NCBI GenBank assembly: GCA_900112915.1
Contig: FONK01000017.1
Span: 1-37,163, forward strand
DNA length: 37,163 bases
Reading direction: 5' to 3'
Origin: Peptostreptococcaceae bacterium pGA-8
GTDB lineage: Bacteria > Bacillota > Clostridia > Peptostreptococcales > Anaerovoracaceae
Shown here: piece after piece, positions 24,069-32,422 of the stretch
Layout: each line of letters starts with the position of its first letter
Position numbering within the stretch: the first letter of the stretch is position 1
Position numbers and translations under genes: made by a program
Notes under the pieces: model-generated
What the model was told of the DNA's origin: nothing
Databases searched by the model: none
Seen by the model: only the letters and a program-made list of their open reading frames with translations

Positions 24069-24304
24069 CACGCTTAAAAGCAAACCTCTCTCATAAGGTT
24101 TTCTCACAGTTGTGGTTGCAGAAGCAATTTTACAAGGATTTAATAGGGGTTATCAGTGTGAATTTCATAAATTTTGCATATCAAACTAATTATTAATCAA
24201 GTCGTAATATTTCTGCAATTTTTAGGAAATATTTTTAGTTAAAATGTAATAAAATGCGGTGGTTCATCAGCTTGCATCGGAAATGCTTTCAGCTGAACAG
24301 ATGC

Positions 24305-25234
24305 CTATTTTAATGCCTGCTCTCTCCTGATTCCTGCTATAATGGAGCCTGAAATATTATGCCATACACTAAAGATAGCCCCAGGAAGCGTTGCAAGGGG
24401 ATTTAAGGCAAAGTTAACCGTTGCGAGAGACACTGCAAGCCCACTGTTTTGCATACCGATTTCAATTGCCAGTGATGTGGACTTCTTATGGCTCAATTTC
24501 AAGGTCTTTGCCACCAGCAGTCCGCTGGCCAATCCAACCAAATTATGTAGTGCAACGACCATAAGCACAACCAGCCCCGATGTCACGATTTTTTCCGCAT
24601 TTGCAGCTACAATTCCCGATATAATCAAGACTATTGACGCCGATGATACCGTGGGTAAAAAAGCGGAAACCTTTCCCATATGCTTCCCCAGAATCCTCCT
24701 TATGAGAATTCCAAGAAGAACGGGAATTAAAATAACGGTAACGACTGATTTAACCATGACCAAGAAGGAAACGTCAACCCACCTGCCGGCTAAAAGGTAC
24801 ACCAAAAGCGGCGTCATAACGGGTGCAATTAATGTTGATGTAATAGTCATACCTACAGATAGAGGGACATCGCCTCCGGCAATATGAGTAATAACATTGC
24901 TGGCTGTACCGCCTGGGCAACAACCTACCAATATCATTCCAAGAGCCATGTCCGGACTCAATCCGAACGCTACGGATATAACCCATGCTGCAAGGGGCAT
25001 CACAGTGTATTGCGTTACACAGCCTGCGATTATTTCCTTCGGTCTTAAAAAAATTTCTTTAAAGGCTTTAGAATCAATTGTAGTTCCCATTCCAAGCATA
25101 GCAACACCAAGGAAAATTGCTGTATGCCGTGTAAGCCGGGCAAACCCCTCCGGTCGCAAAAATGCTATAACAGAAAATCCGATTATTATCAAACCTATGT
25201 GTCTAACTAAAATAGAATTAAATTTTTCAAACAT
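24305..25234 (-). CDS. BASS-family Na+ symporter, possible pantoate transporter (PanS-like)
   Basis: The 309-residue protein has about nine to ten membrane helices and the bile acid:sodium symporter fold: GMGTTIDSKAF, the conserved GCCPGGTASNVITHIAGGDV and EIGMQNSGLAVSLA near the Na+ sites. It starts 13 bases after panC with GAGG 7 bases before ATG 25234; the frame extends upstream to 25258 but only through the panC end. Enteric PanS, a BASS protein, carries pantoate. Encoded directly after panD and panC, with no panB or panE in view, this protein may import pantoate or ketopantoate; bile acids or other organic anions remain possible. Confidence 0.85.
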   Translation of the reverse strand: MFEKFNSILVRHIGLIIIGFSVIAFLRPEGFARLTRHTAIFLGVAMLGMGTTIDSKAFKEIFLRPKEIIAGCVTQYTVMPLAAWVISVAFGLSPDMALGMILVGCCPGGTASNVITHIAGGDVPLSVGMTITSTLIAPVMTPLLVYLLAGRWVDVSFLVMVKSVVTVILIPVLLGILIRRILGKHMGKVSAFLPTVSSASIVLIISGIVAANAEKIVTSGLVVLMVVALHNLVGLASGLLVAKTLKLSHKKSTSLAIEIGMQNSGLAVSLATVNFALNPLATLPGAIFSVWHNISGSIIAGIRREQALK

Positions 25235-25247
25235 ACCGATACCTCGT

Positions 25248-26087
25248 CTACAGCTCATACAAAAAATTATCGATTAATCGTGTTTTGCCGATATATACAG
25301 CCATAGCAACTAAAGCCGGTTTGTCTATGGATTTCAACTCCTTCAGCTCCTCCAGGTCGACAACAGAAATATAATCTATCCTCGCCATAGGCTCATTTTC
25401 GATAACAGCTGTCATCGCCTCGATTAAAGTCGCAGCAGGCATATTTTTTGTTATAATCTCCATTCCCCTTTTAACAGCTTTATATAAGCACAAAGCAGCC
25501 TTACGCTCCTCCTCGCTTAAATAGGAATTCCTCGATGACATGGCAAGACCGTCCTCTTCACGAATGATTGGACAGCCTACGATTTCTATATCAAAATTCA
25601 AATCCGCTACCATTTTTTTGATTATAAACAGCTGCTGTGCATCCTTCTGCCCAAAGTACGCCCTGTCAGCCTTAGTTATATTAAACAGTTTGGATACTAC
25701 AGTGCAAACCCCTCGAAAATGACCCGGTCGCTTGCTCCCGCATAGACCGTCAGACAAAACAGTCATATCCACAGCGGTGCATGGCTTGTCATACATTTCC
25801 TCAGGCTCCGGGTGGAAAATAAGATCGGCTCCCAGCCTCTCACAAAGCTTCTTATCGGCTTCAAAATCTCTAGGATAGCTTTCTAAATCCTCTCCCGGTC
25901 CAAATTGAATTGGATTAACAAAGTCGGAAACGATTACAATATCATTTTCCTCTACGGCTTTCTTAATAAGACTGCCATGTCCTTGGTGTAGAAATCCCAT
26001 GGTTGGAACTAATCCTATGGTTTTTCCTTCAGCTTTCCAAGTCTTGACATAGCTTCTAACTTCCATAACAGTCTTTGCTGTTTTCAT
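25248..26087 (-). CDS. panC: Pantoate--beta-alanine ligase
   Basis: The 279-residue cytosolic enzyme joins pantoate and beta-alanine with ATP to give pantothenate. Visible marks are the nucleotidyltransferase motif PTMGFLHQGHGSLIK (HxGH), VSDFVNPIQFGPGEDLESYPRD, GHFRGVCTVVSKLFNI, YFGQKDAQQL and the KMSKS-like MSSRNSYL. Length fits the family (about 280). ATG 26087 is preferred because GAGG lies upstream and the protein then aligns with the family start; the frame is open to 26141. It follows panD by 59 bases. Confidence 0.96.
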   Translation of the reverse strand: MKTAKTVMEVRSYVKTWKAEGKTIGLVPTMGFLHQGHGSLIKKAVEENDIVIVSDFVNPIQFGPGEDLESYPRDFEADKKLCERLGADLIFHPEPEEMYDKPCTAVDMTVLSDGLCGSKRPGHFRGVCTVVSKLFNITKADRAYFGQKDAQQLFIIKKMVADLNFDIEIVGCPIIREEDGLAMSSRNSYLSEEERKAALCLYKAVKRGMEIITKNMPAATLIEAMTAVIENEPMARIDYISVVDLEELKELKSIDKPALVAMAVYIGKTRLIDNFLYEL

Positions 26088-26146
26088 TAAAATTTTTCCT
26101 CTTATCTTTCTTTTAGATTTAGAGATGCCTGCTACCTTCACTTTTA

Positions 26147-26539
26147 TTAAATCATATCCTTTAACAGTCCGTGTTTTTCATAATTTGTTACCCTTTGAAT
26201 GCGGTTTTCCTCATCAACAAATACCACCTTGGGCTTATAATCAGGTTGTTCATCAACTGTTACAGTGCAATATGCCATAATTATAATTTTGTCACCTACA
26301 GCAACGCATCTCGCCGCTGCTCCATTAAGACATATTATGCCGCTGCCTGCTTCCCCTGCAATAACATAGGTTTCAAATCTACTTCCGTTATCTACATCCA
26401 CAATCTGCACCTTCTGATATTCTACAATGCCGGAAGCCCTCATAAGCTCCTCATCTACGGTTATACTGCCCACATAGTTTAAATCGGCCTGGGTTATAGT
26501 TGCTCTATGAATTTTACCGTACAGCGTTTCTATATTCAT
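26147..26539 (-). CDS. panD: Aspartate 1-decarboxylase
   Basis: The 130-residue proenzyme makes beta-alanine from aspartate. The self-cleavage site Gly-Ser is in [10 protein letters not shown] (Ser25 becomes the pyruvoyl group), and the family stretches [34 protein letters not shown] and [10 protein letters not shown] are present. AGGAGG lies 7 bases before ATG 26539, so the longer frame to 26614 is not the start. It heads the panD-panC-transporter operon. Confidence 0.96.
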   Translation of the reverse strand: MNIETLYGKIHRATITQADLNYVGSITVDEELMRASGIVEYQKVQIVDVDNGSRFETYVIAGEAGSGIICLNGAAARCVAVGDKIIIMAYCTVTVDEQPDYKPKVVFVDEENRIQRVTNYEKHGLLKDMI

Positions 26540-26559
26540 ATCAATTCCTCCTTTCCGAC

Positions 26560-26600
26560 AGCATAAAAAAAGAGCCTCATTCATCAAAATGGAGCTTTTC
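26560..26600 (-). terminator. Possible attenuator or terminator in the panD leader
   Basis: On the minus strand an imperfect stem (AAAAGCTCC region pairing with GAGGCTCTTTT, with bulges) is followed by seven T, about 25 bases before the panD start. It could be an attenuator or just the terminator of a small transcript. No riboswitch fold is recognised in the rest of 26600-26850. Confidence 0.3.
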
Positions 26601-26857
26601 ATAATTGAAAACACGCCAAGACTTGATAAATAGCCTCGTTCTTTGCTGTGAGTCTCATTTGTTTACAATATAAGCTCGGATTCTTATGTTAGATGTAAAA
26701 AAAGTGTTTATAGCTGAGTATAGCTTCTTTAAAATGCCATCTCCAGAAGTAAGTTTAACATATTTCCCTATAATTGCAAGGCAAATATATATTTTCTAAA
26801 AATCATTTGTATTTTCACTCTTAATTCACAAACATTTTAATAAATACATCAAACCAT

Positions 26858-26886
26858 TTGAAAAAACTTTGATTTTAGAGTAGAAT
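26858..26886 (+). promoter_or_regulatory. Promoter of the zinc-ribbon membrane protein
   Basis: TTGAAA (26858-26863) and TAGAAT (26881-26886) are 17 bases apart, about 70 bases before the start codon. Confidence 0.5.
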
Positions 26887-26957
26887 ATGAGTGTAAACCG
26901 GTTTTTAATTCAGTGATATTAACAACCATAAACATATTGTAGCAGAGAGGTGAAACT

Positions 26958-27668
26958 ATGTACTGTAAACGCTGCGGCAGTCTCATTGATGATAATTCCA
27001 AATATTGCGATGATTGCGGAAAACGAGTTGATCGAAATGAGAATAAGAGTAACTATGATGAAAACAATTCAAACAATGGAGCGAACATTCTCCTTGCAAT
27101 CCTAGGCTTCATGTTTCCGATTATCGGCTTTATACTTTATCTTGTCTATGAAGGCAGAAAGCCTCAGGTAGCGAAATATGCAGTCAAAGGTGCAATAATC
27201 GGACATATCGTCGGAACTATTCTGTCAATACTTATATTTATGCTATACACCTCATTCTTGGCATCTATATTAGGCGTCTTCAAAGGCGATTATATCGATG
27301 CACCGTTCACGGATATTTTGAATGAGGAAATTTCAGATGAGGCAAAGGAACGTACCCAGTCAATTTTAGCAAATGATGCAGATGTTACCTTTGGTGAATT
27401 CAAGATGAGTAATGATGACGGCTACACTGAGACTTCGTTACCGGTTACAGTGAAAAATAAAAGTGATAAGGCATATTCCATCTTCCTGACAATAGAAGCT
27501 GTGGACGCTAATGGCGAACGCATCGATCTTGATACGAACTATATAGAGAAAGTAGATCCCGGACAAGAAGAAACCATTTTGCTCTTTGAGTTTATAGACA
27601 TAGATAAGGTGCCGGATTTTTCAACTGCAACATTTAAAGTTATGGAGCTGGAAAAAGTTGATATATAA
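26958..27668 (+). CDS. Zinc-ribbon membrane protein of unknown function
   Basis: The 236-residue protein begins with a zinc ribbon (MYCKRCGSLIDDNSKYCDDCGKR, two CxxC pairs 14 residues apart), then an Asn-rich linker, two membrane helices (about 45-62 and 75-105, with a basic loop GRKPQVAKYAVKG between), and a C-terminal all-beta domain of about 100 residues with VTVKNKSDKAYSIFLTIEAVD, resembling FxLYD-like domains. The topology puts the ribbon inside and the beta domain outside. GAGAGGTG precedes the ATG. It stands alone between divergent and convergent neighbours. The function is not known. Confidence 0.85.
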   Translation: MYCKRCGSLIDDNSKYCDDCGKRVDRNENKSNYDENNSNNGANILLAILGFMFPIIGFILYLVYEGRKPQVAKYAVKGAIIGHIVGTILSILIFMLYTSFLASILGVFKGDYIDAPFTDILNEEISDEAKERTQSILANDADVTFGEFKMSNDDGYTETSLPVTVKNKSDKAYSIFLTIEAVDANGERIDLDTNYIEKVDPGQEETILLFEFIDIDKVPDFSTATFKVMELEKVDI

Positions 27669-27845
27669 ATTGCATATAGCACCGTCAATAAACATCTTTT
27701 AATCTTCTTTCAGGGATTGGTCTTAAGTTCCTGTTTCTAAAGAAGATATAGCAGCATTTCGCATTGAATTTTCAAGTGTTTTAAGAGATTTTATCAACTC
27801 TTTTGTCCTATGAATCTCAAGTTACGTGCAGCACAGTTAAATAAT

Positions 27846-27894
27846 AAACTCCCCTATACCATGCCATTAATATTAAGGCAGTAAAGGGGAGTTT
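27846..27894. terminator. Bidirectional terminator
   Basis: AAACTCCCCT (27846-27855) pairs with AGGGGAGTTT (27885-27894) around an inner TGCC/GGCA stem, with T-runs on both strands. It serves the brnQ gene and perhaps the zinc-ribbon gene from the other side. Between 27669 and 27845 there is also a weak inverted repeat but no gene. Confidence 0.85.
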
Positions 27895-27908
27895 TTATTA
27901 ATCTGAGT

Positions 27909-29270
27909 TTATTGCTGTTGCTTCTTACATGTCATATGAAGCACAAGGCCGATTACCAGACCGATAGCGGCCGGTACGATCCAGCTCATACCGTGCTGTG
28001 ATAATGGAATGTTCTCTTTTAAAACACCTACAACCTCAAATAATTGAGAAGGTAAGAGCGATACAACATTTTCAGGTAAAGCCTGAAGAAGATCTAAAAG
28101 CGCTGTAGCTATTGTGAATACCATAGCCGATGCAAACACCTTTTTGTCATATCCGAACAAGTTACCTGCCAGTCCCAATATAATCAGAACCATTGTTAGC
28201 GGATATAGGAATACTAAAACAGGTATTGAATATGCGATTATATTCGTTAATCCCACATTTGCAAGCAGCAGCGGTACTGCAGAAAACAGAACTGCATAAG
28301 CCTTATAGGATAATGTTCCCGGGAACATCTTTACAAAGGTTTCACTACAAGAAGTAACCAAAGCAATTGCAGTCTTTAAGCAAGCAAAGGTTATAGTCAT
28401 GCCCAGTATTACTGCCCCCAGCTTATGGAAATAGTAATCTGCAATCAGGCTAAGTGCCGTGCCTCCATCTTCGGATACGCCGAAGACACCTCTTGACTGA
28501 GCTCCTGCCACTGTCAATGCGCAATAGATTGCTACCATCAATATAGTGCTCAAAACACCGGCTTTTATTGTGCTGAGGGATATATCTTTAGGAGATGTTA
28601 TGCCAAGTCTTCTGATAGCATCAATTAAAACTATTCCAAATGCCAGAGATGCCAACGCATCCATTGTATTATATCCTTCCAGGAAGCCTGTTACAAAGCC
28701 ATAGCTTCCGGCATATGTCGCATCCGGTGCACTCTTAGAAATGCTCTCCATCGGTGCAACGAATACTGCTACAATTAATATTCCGAGGAATATCAGAAAT
28801 GCAGGATTGAGCCATCTCCCTATCCAAGTAATAATACCTGACGGTTTAAGCGAGAAAAACAGCACTACAGCGAAGAATGCAACGGAAAAAGCCGCTAAGG
28901 CCAAGGTTTCAGCTCCATCAGATATAAACGGTCTTATACCAACCTGGAATGAAACTGTTGCAGTTCTAGGAATCGCAAACAGCGGTCCTATTGTTAAATA
29001 TAGAGCGCATGTGAAGAAATAGGCAAAGCCCTTTCCTACATTACTGCTCATTTCAAATAATCCCTCGCTCTTAGAAATTCCAAGTGCGGCAATGCCCAGA
29101 AGTGGAAGCCCTACGCCGGTAATACAGAATCCGATTACTGCCAGCCACATATTAGAGGCAGCAAGCTGTCCCATTCTCACAGGGAAGATCAGATTGCCTG
29201 CTCCGAAAAACATGCCGAACAGCATGGATGCCAGAACTATATACTCTTTAGTTGTTAATTTTGTCTTCAT
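27909..29270 (-). CDS. brnQ: Branched-chain amino acid transport carrier (BrnQ/LIVCS family)
   Basis: The 453-residue membrane protein has about 12 helices and the family opening LTTKEYIVLASMLFGMFFGAGNLIFPVRMG in outline, then EGYNTMDALASLAFGIV and TCSETFVKMF. It imports leucine, isoleucine and valine with Na+ or H+. ATG 29270 has CGGAG upstream and a TTGCAT-17-TATAAT promoter. Monocistronic. Confidence 0.95.
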   Translation of the reverse strand: MKTKLTTKEYIVLASMLFGMFFGAGNLIFPVRMGQLAASNMWLAVIGFCITGVGLPLLGIAALGISKSEGLFEMSSNVGKGFAYFFTCALYLTIGPLFAIPRTATVSFQVGIRPFISDGAETLALAAFSVAFFAVVLFFSLKPSGIITWIGRWLNPAFLIFLGILIVAVFVAPMESISKSAPDATYAGSYGFVTGFLEGYNTMDALASLAFGIVLIDAIRRLGITSPKDISLSTIKAGVLSTILMVAIYCALTVAGAQSRGVFGVSEDGGTALSLIADYYFHKLGAVILGMTITFACLKTAIALVTSCSETFVKMFPGTLSYKAYAVLFSAVPLLLANVGLTNIIAYSIPVLVFLYPLTMVLIILGLAGNLFGYDKKVFASAMVFTIATALLDLLQALPENVVSLLPSQLFEVVGVLKENIPLSQHGMSWIVPAAIGLVIGLVLHMTCKKQQQ

Positions 29271-29304
29271 TCTTTTCTACTCCGTTTTCATGTTGATATC
29301 GCCA

Positions 29305-29333
29305 ATTATACATAGTTTTATTGTTAAATGCAA
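29305..29333 (-). promoter_or_regulatory. Promoter of brnQ
   Basis: On the minus strand TTGCAT (29328-29333) and TATAAT (29305-29310) are 17 bases apart, about 35 bases before the start codon. Confidence 0.65.
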
Positions 29334-29502
29334 CAACTTTTTTAAAAATTTTTTGGATTTTTCTTACACATTTTTATTTTAACGGCATTTAAGCTTTATC
29401 AGTATATTTTCATTCAGCATTTTGCCGGAATTTTTATGCCATAAGGGATTTAAAGACGATGAAAAAAGGGTTTACATGCCTTACATAATCCCAGTTAATT
29501 CA

Positions 29503-29534
29503 ATTTAAAAGCCGGACGCATCCTTGCACCCGGC
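29503..29534 (-). terminator. Probable terminator after the small ORF
   Basis: GCCGG (29511-29515) and CCGGC (29530-29534) pair, with a short inner GC/GC, followed on the minus strand by TTTTAAA. It lies about 110 bases after the 34-codon ORF at 29645-29749. Confidence 0.45.
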
Positions 29535-29644
29535 CTGTGTGATTTTTTTAATTCTGCCCACATCAACACTCGACATTGAGCCGTCATTACCTTCTGCCTG
29601 GCTCTATGCCTATATCCTTCACATGTGCGGCTTCGTACTGTAGC

Positions 29645-29749
29645 TTAAAATAAGCTCTTTAAAACAAAAGTATAAATCATAGCTGTCAGAGAGATAAACA
29701 TTATTATCAGCCAATGGCCACACTTACCCTTACTTTCATTAATAAGCAC
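29645..29749 (-). CDS. Possible 34-residue membrane microprotein
   Basis: GTG 29749 follows GGAAG by 7 bases and opens a 34-residue frame: a basic start (NESKGKCGHW) and one hydrophobic helix (LIIMFISLTAMIYTFVL), ending LKSLF. The His/Cys-then-helix shape recalls small Clostridial membrane peptides, but I do not recognise the family. It is the only coding candidate in the 29271-30152 gap. Confidence 0.4.
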   Translation of the reverse strand: MLINESKGKCGHWLIIMFISLTAMIYTFVLKSLF

Positions 29750-29806
29750 TATCAACTTCCTTTGTATATAGTGTTGATGAAACTTTAATAATTAACCCTC
29801 AAACCC

Positions 29807-30072
29807 CTTGAAATACAAGGATATTTGCAAGAGTGCAGATTGAATTTACTACCAATTTACTACTTTTGAGGAAAAAGCCTTGATGTGCTGTAAAAACTCT
29901 TACAGATAAAAGTATTTTACCACAGATACGAAAGGTCTGTTGCAGGGATCAAAATTAAATAGGAAATTGTAAAAGCAGTGATCTTTTGCTTCTGTAAAGG
30001 AAGTATAAGAACACCGCTTTTTTTTATGCCCATGTTACGAAGTAGAGGCATATACAGGCTTGAAATACAAGG
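29807..30072. repeat. 14-base direct repeat flanking a 238-base segment
   Basis: CTTGAAATACAAGG occurs at 29807-29820 and exactly again at 30059-30072. Each copy is itself a CTTG-AAATA-CAAG palindrome. The segment between holds a terminator-like hairpin at about 29970-30026 ending in eight T, and no ORF. It marks the left edge of the mobile-element genes and could be a recombination core. Confidence 0.6.
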
Positions 30073-30079
30073 TTTTCAG

Positions 30080-30131
30080 AGGGCGGTTTTGACAAAGTAA
30101 GGGAATGTACCTTTTCTTTCAAAATCGCCCT
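30080..30131. repeat. Long hairpin upstream of the truncated HTH gene
   Basis: The 13-base arms at 30080-30092 and 30119-30131 (AGGGCGGTTTTGA with TCAAAATCGCCCT, one G-T wobble) enclose a 26-base loop, 40 bases before the ATG. No T-run follows, so it is not a normal terminator. Confidence 0.65.
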
Positions 30132-30170
30132 TTAACTGCGTAACAAATAAAAATGAAAGGAGCAGAGATC

Positions 30171-30524
30171 ATGGCAGTTTTCAGAGTAGGGAAAAACAAG
30201 GGCTATACCGTTATTAGCAATCACCACCTGCGGAATAAGGAACTGACCCTAAAGGCGAAAGGCTTACTTTCTCAAATGCTTTCACTTCCGGAAAACTGGG
30301 ACGATACCCTTGCAGGACTTTCCAATATCAACAAAGAAAGTATAGATGCTATTCGTACAGCAGTTTTGGGGCTTGAAAAAGCGGGATATATCGAAAGGTC
30401 GCAAGGCAGAGATCAGAAAGGGAAAATGACAGCCATTACCTACACCATTTATGAGCAGCTGCAAAATCCAATGCAATTAAATAAAGATATACAAAAAACT
30501 GATCTATCAAAAAAAGAACGCTGA
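30171..30524 (+). pseudogene. Truncated helix-turn-helix protein of Tn1549-like elements
   Basis: The 117-residue product starts MAVFRVGKNKGYTVISNHHL, then LKAKGLLSQMLSLPENWDDT, and continues with a winged-helix pattern (SINKES-IDAIRTAV-LEKAGYIERSQ). This is the N-terminal DNA-binding domain of a replication- or transfer-associated protein common in Clostridial conjugative elements, where it is normally some 250-300 residues. The frame ends at DLSKKER, where the sequence changes directly into an IS3-type transposase read on the other strand, so it is cut at that junction. ATG 30171 follows AAAGGAG; an in-frame ATG at 30153 would destroy the ribosome site. Confidence 0.8.
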
Positions 30525-31031
30525 TGTCCATGCCATAGTCACGCTTTAAAACACAAGTGATCTTGTAAGCCCCGAATCTTTTGTTGTAGTCCGCGTATAT
30601 ATGAAGAATCATTGAAACAATGTTATGATTCTTTTTAATGCGCGGAGCCAGTTCAGTATTGAAATGTTTGTAATAAGTGCTTCTGTTTACTCGTAAAACA
30701 CGGCAAAGCTCTTTAATGCTGTGCAGAAAACGAATCTTATGTACAGCCCTTCAATATTTGTTTGAGTATGGCGCGAATATGGCAATTTTTTTATATGAGG
30801 TTTTAATCCTCAAACTGAGCATTGCGTTTTTGAAGCTCCTTTACCTGCTTTACCGTAAGACCTTCGCCACCATCAATTTCAACGGTGGAGTATTGTTTTA
30901 CCCATTTACCAAGTGCAGACTGTTAAACACCATATTCTTTACAGAGTTGAGTTTGGATTTTTCCGTTTTGGTGGAGAGACGAGAGATTTTTTTAAATCGC
31001 CATCATACTTGTTGTAATTATTTGTAGTCAT
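30521..31031 (-). mobile_element. Decayed IS3-family insertion sequence (orfA and start of orfB)
   Basis: Read on the minus strand from 31031, an orfA start (MTTNNYNKYDGDLKKS) is followed, after a frameshift, by QLCKEYGV-stop-QSALGKWVKQYS and KQVKELQKRNAQFED, a typical IS3 orfA with stops. Near 30720 orfB begins (SIKELCRVLRVNRSTYYKHF) and continues to DYNKRFGAYKITCVLKRDYG before the homology ends at about 30521. The catalytic DDE core is absent. An AGGGAG site precedes the orfA ATG. The inverted-repeat ends are not clear. Confidence 0.8.
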
Positions 31032-31145
31032 GATAATACTCCCTCTTTGTGTGTAATTTATTGTAATAGATTGTACATATATGTGTCTACTTTTATAAGT
31101 ATAATCCAAGTTCAGGTATAATTATATAGATAAATCGTGGATTTA

Positions 31146-31643
31146 TTAATGCACGTTCTCTTTATATAACTTATTAAGCAGCTTTATCCACTTTTTTTAT
31201 CTGTGCAAGTAAAATGCTTTTGCCCACAAATATACAAACGGCGTTTTCCATCCTGCCCCGATTTCCACCTCGTCGGTGTATTCCGTTTTGCCGTCAGCAG
31301 TTTCTTTGAGAATAATTCGATGATTCCATACGGGGCAAAAAAGATTGCCTTCATTTGTATAGATGTTGTCCGGGTTGAATTCCTTAACATTGATAACATG
31401 AACACCGAGGGGAATAAAGCCAAACATCTTAAAATCGAAAGAGAAACTTCTGCCAACTTCCCAAACCGGTTCGGTTTGTCCATCGACGCTTTCGAATGTA
31501 GCATAAGGCTTGGCAATCTCATATATTTTTTCCTGATAAGCCCTCGGATAGAAATACAATACATTCAGGGCACCATTCCCGACGCCTATCTTTACCATTA
31601 CAGTGAAAAGAAGGCAGTACAATATCAGTTGAAATACGATCAT
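31146..31643 (-). pseudogene. Chimeric ORF: membrane-protein start fused to a SRPBCC-like end, with internal TAA
   Basis: Residues 1-43 (MIVFQLILYCLLFTVMVKIG, then LYFYPRAYQEKIYEI) look like the start of an unrelated Clostridial membrane protein. From AKPYATFESVDGQTEPVWEVG on, the protein looks like a SRPBCC/polyketide-cyclase-type domain that has lost its own start. The frame stops at 31197-31199 (HR-TAA) but continues in frame for 16 more sensible codons (KKWIKLLNKLYKENVH) to a second TAA at 31146, so the first stop looks like a Gln-to-stop change. The intact frame is 31197-31643 (148 residues). Probably a deletion product inside a degraded element. Confidence 0.65.
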
Positions 31644-31669
31644 TAGCTTGCTTCTTACAAATTCAGGCT

Positions 31670-32368
31670 TTAGGAATCTCTTATTTTCTTTACTTTACAA
31701 TTCATTAAATGTCGTCCCCAATATCTGTACGCAAAAGTTTTGATTGCGGATATCTCCTGATGATGATTTTTCAATAGTTCATCTGGAGAATCATATACGC
31801 CAAAATCCTGTTTAATTCCTTCGCTTTGTATATATGTGTTGTTTCTGTCAAAATTAATTGTTGGATGTCGAAAATCCTTTACCGCTACTCCATAACCACA
31901 AAAATAACCGGTGCAGCCTGCAAATTTTTTCTGTAAACTAGATAAATATTTTTGATCCAATATAAAAGCCTCCAGTTCATACCATTTATCTTCAAAATAT
32001 ACTTCAACCCAGCTGTGAAGTATGTGCTGGGGGGCGTTCTTGTAAACAAAACCGCTCATTGCACCCTTTTGCAGTTGTTTATCTATCGTAAATCCATGCA
32101 CACGGCAAGGGATTTCGCAGGCACGAAGCAATGCCATAAACAGAGTTCCTTTTGTATTGCATTGACCATATCCGTCTTTAAGAACTCTGGATGCCGGAAT
32201 ATTGTCATCAACATTGTATCCGAATTCAACATCGTCTCTTACAAAGTTATAAATGGATTTAAGGCAGTCAAATTTATTTTGTTTCTTCCAACGCTTCGCC
32301 TCTATTAGTTTTTGAATGCTCGGATTTGAAAAATCCAGCATTTGAGTTTCCCTCAAGTATTGATTCAT
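31670..32368 (-). CDS. Transglutaminase-like protein
   Basis: The 232-residue protein contains the transglutaminase/cysteine-protease fold of the bacterial kind: DGYGQCNTKGTLFMALLRACEIPCRVHGF carries the catalytic Cys, then HILHSWVEVYFEDKWYELEA the catalytic His, with an Asp-like residue further on. It has no signal peptide, so it is probably cytosolic. The open frame is intact, unlike its neighbours. Downstream lies the chimeric ORF; upstream, after 54 bases, the DUF6050-like gene. The target is unknown. Confidence 0.85.
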   Translation of the reverse strand: MNQYLRETQMLDFSNPSIQKLIEAKRWKKQNKFDCLKSIYNFVRDDVEFGYNVDDNIPASRVLKDGYGQCNTKGTLFMALLRACEIPCRVHGFTIDKQLQKGAMSGFVYKNAPQHILHSWVEVYFEDKWYELEAFILDQKYLSSLQKKFAGCTGYFCGYGVAVKDFRHPTINFDRNNTYIQSEGIKQDFGVYDSPDELLKNHHQEISAIKTFAYRYWGRHLMNCKVKKIRDS

Positions 32369-32422
32369 TTTATGCCCCTTCGCAAATTCGCATTAGTTGT
32401 ATTGAAAGTCTGATCCGCCTTT

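Noticed and set aside
27703-27746. Inverted repeat TCTTCTTT/AAAGAAGA after the zinc-ribbon gene as a terminator
   Set aside because: The loop is long and no T-run follows; the stem at 27846-27894 is a better terminator.
27909-29270. Plus-strand frames opposite BrnQ
   Set aside because: Short, no ribosome sites, and the minus frame has full family motifs.
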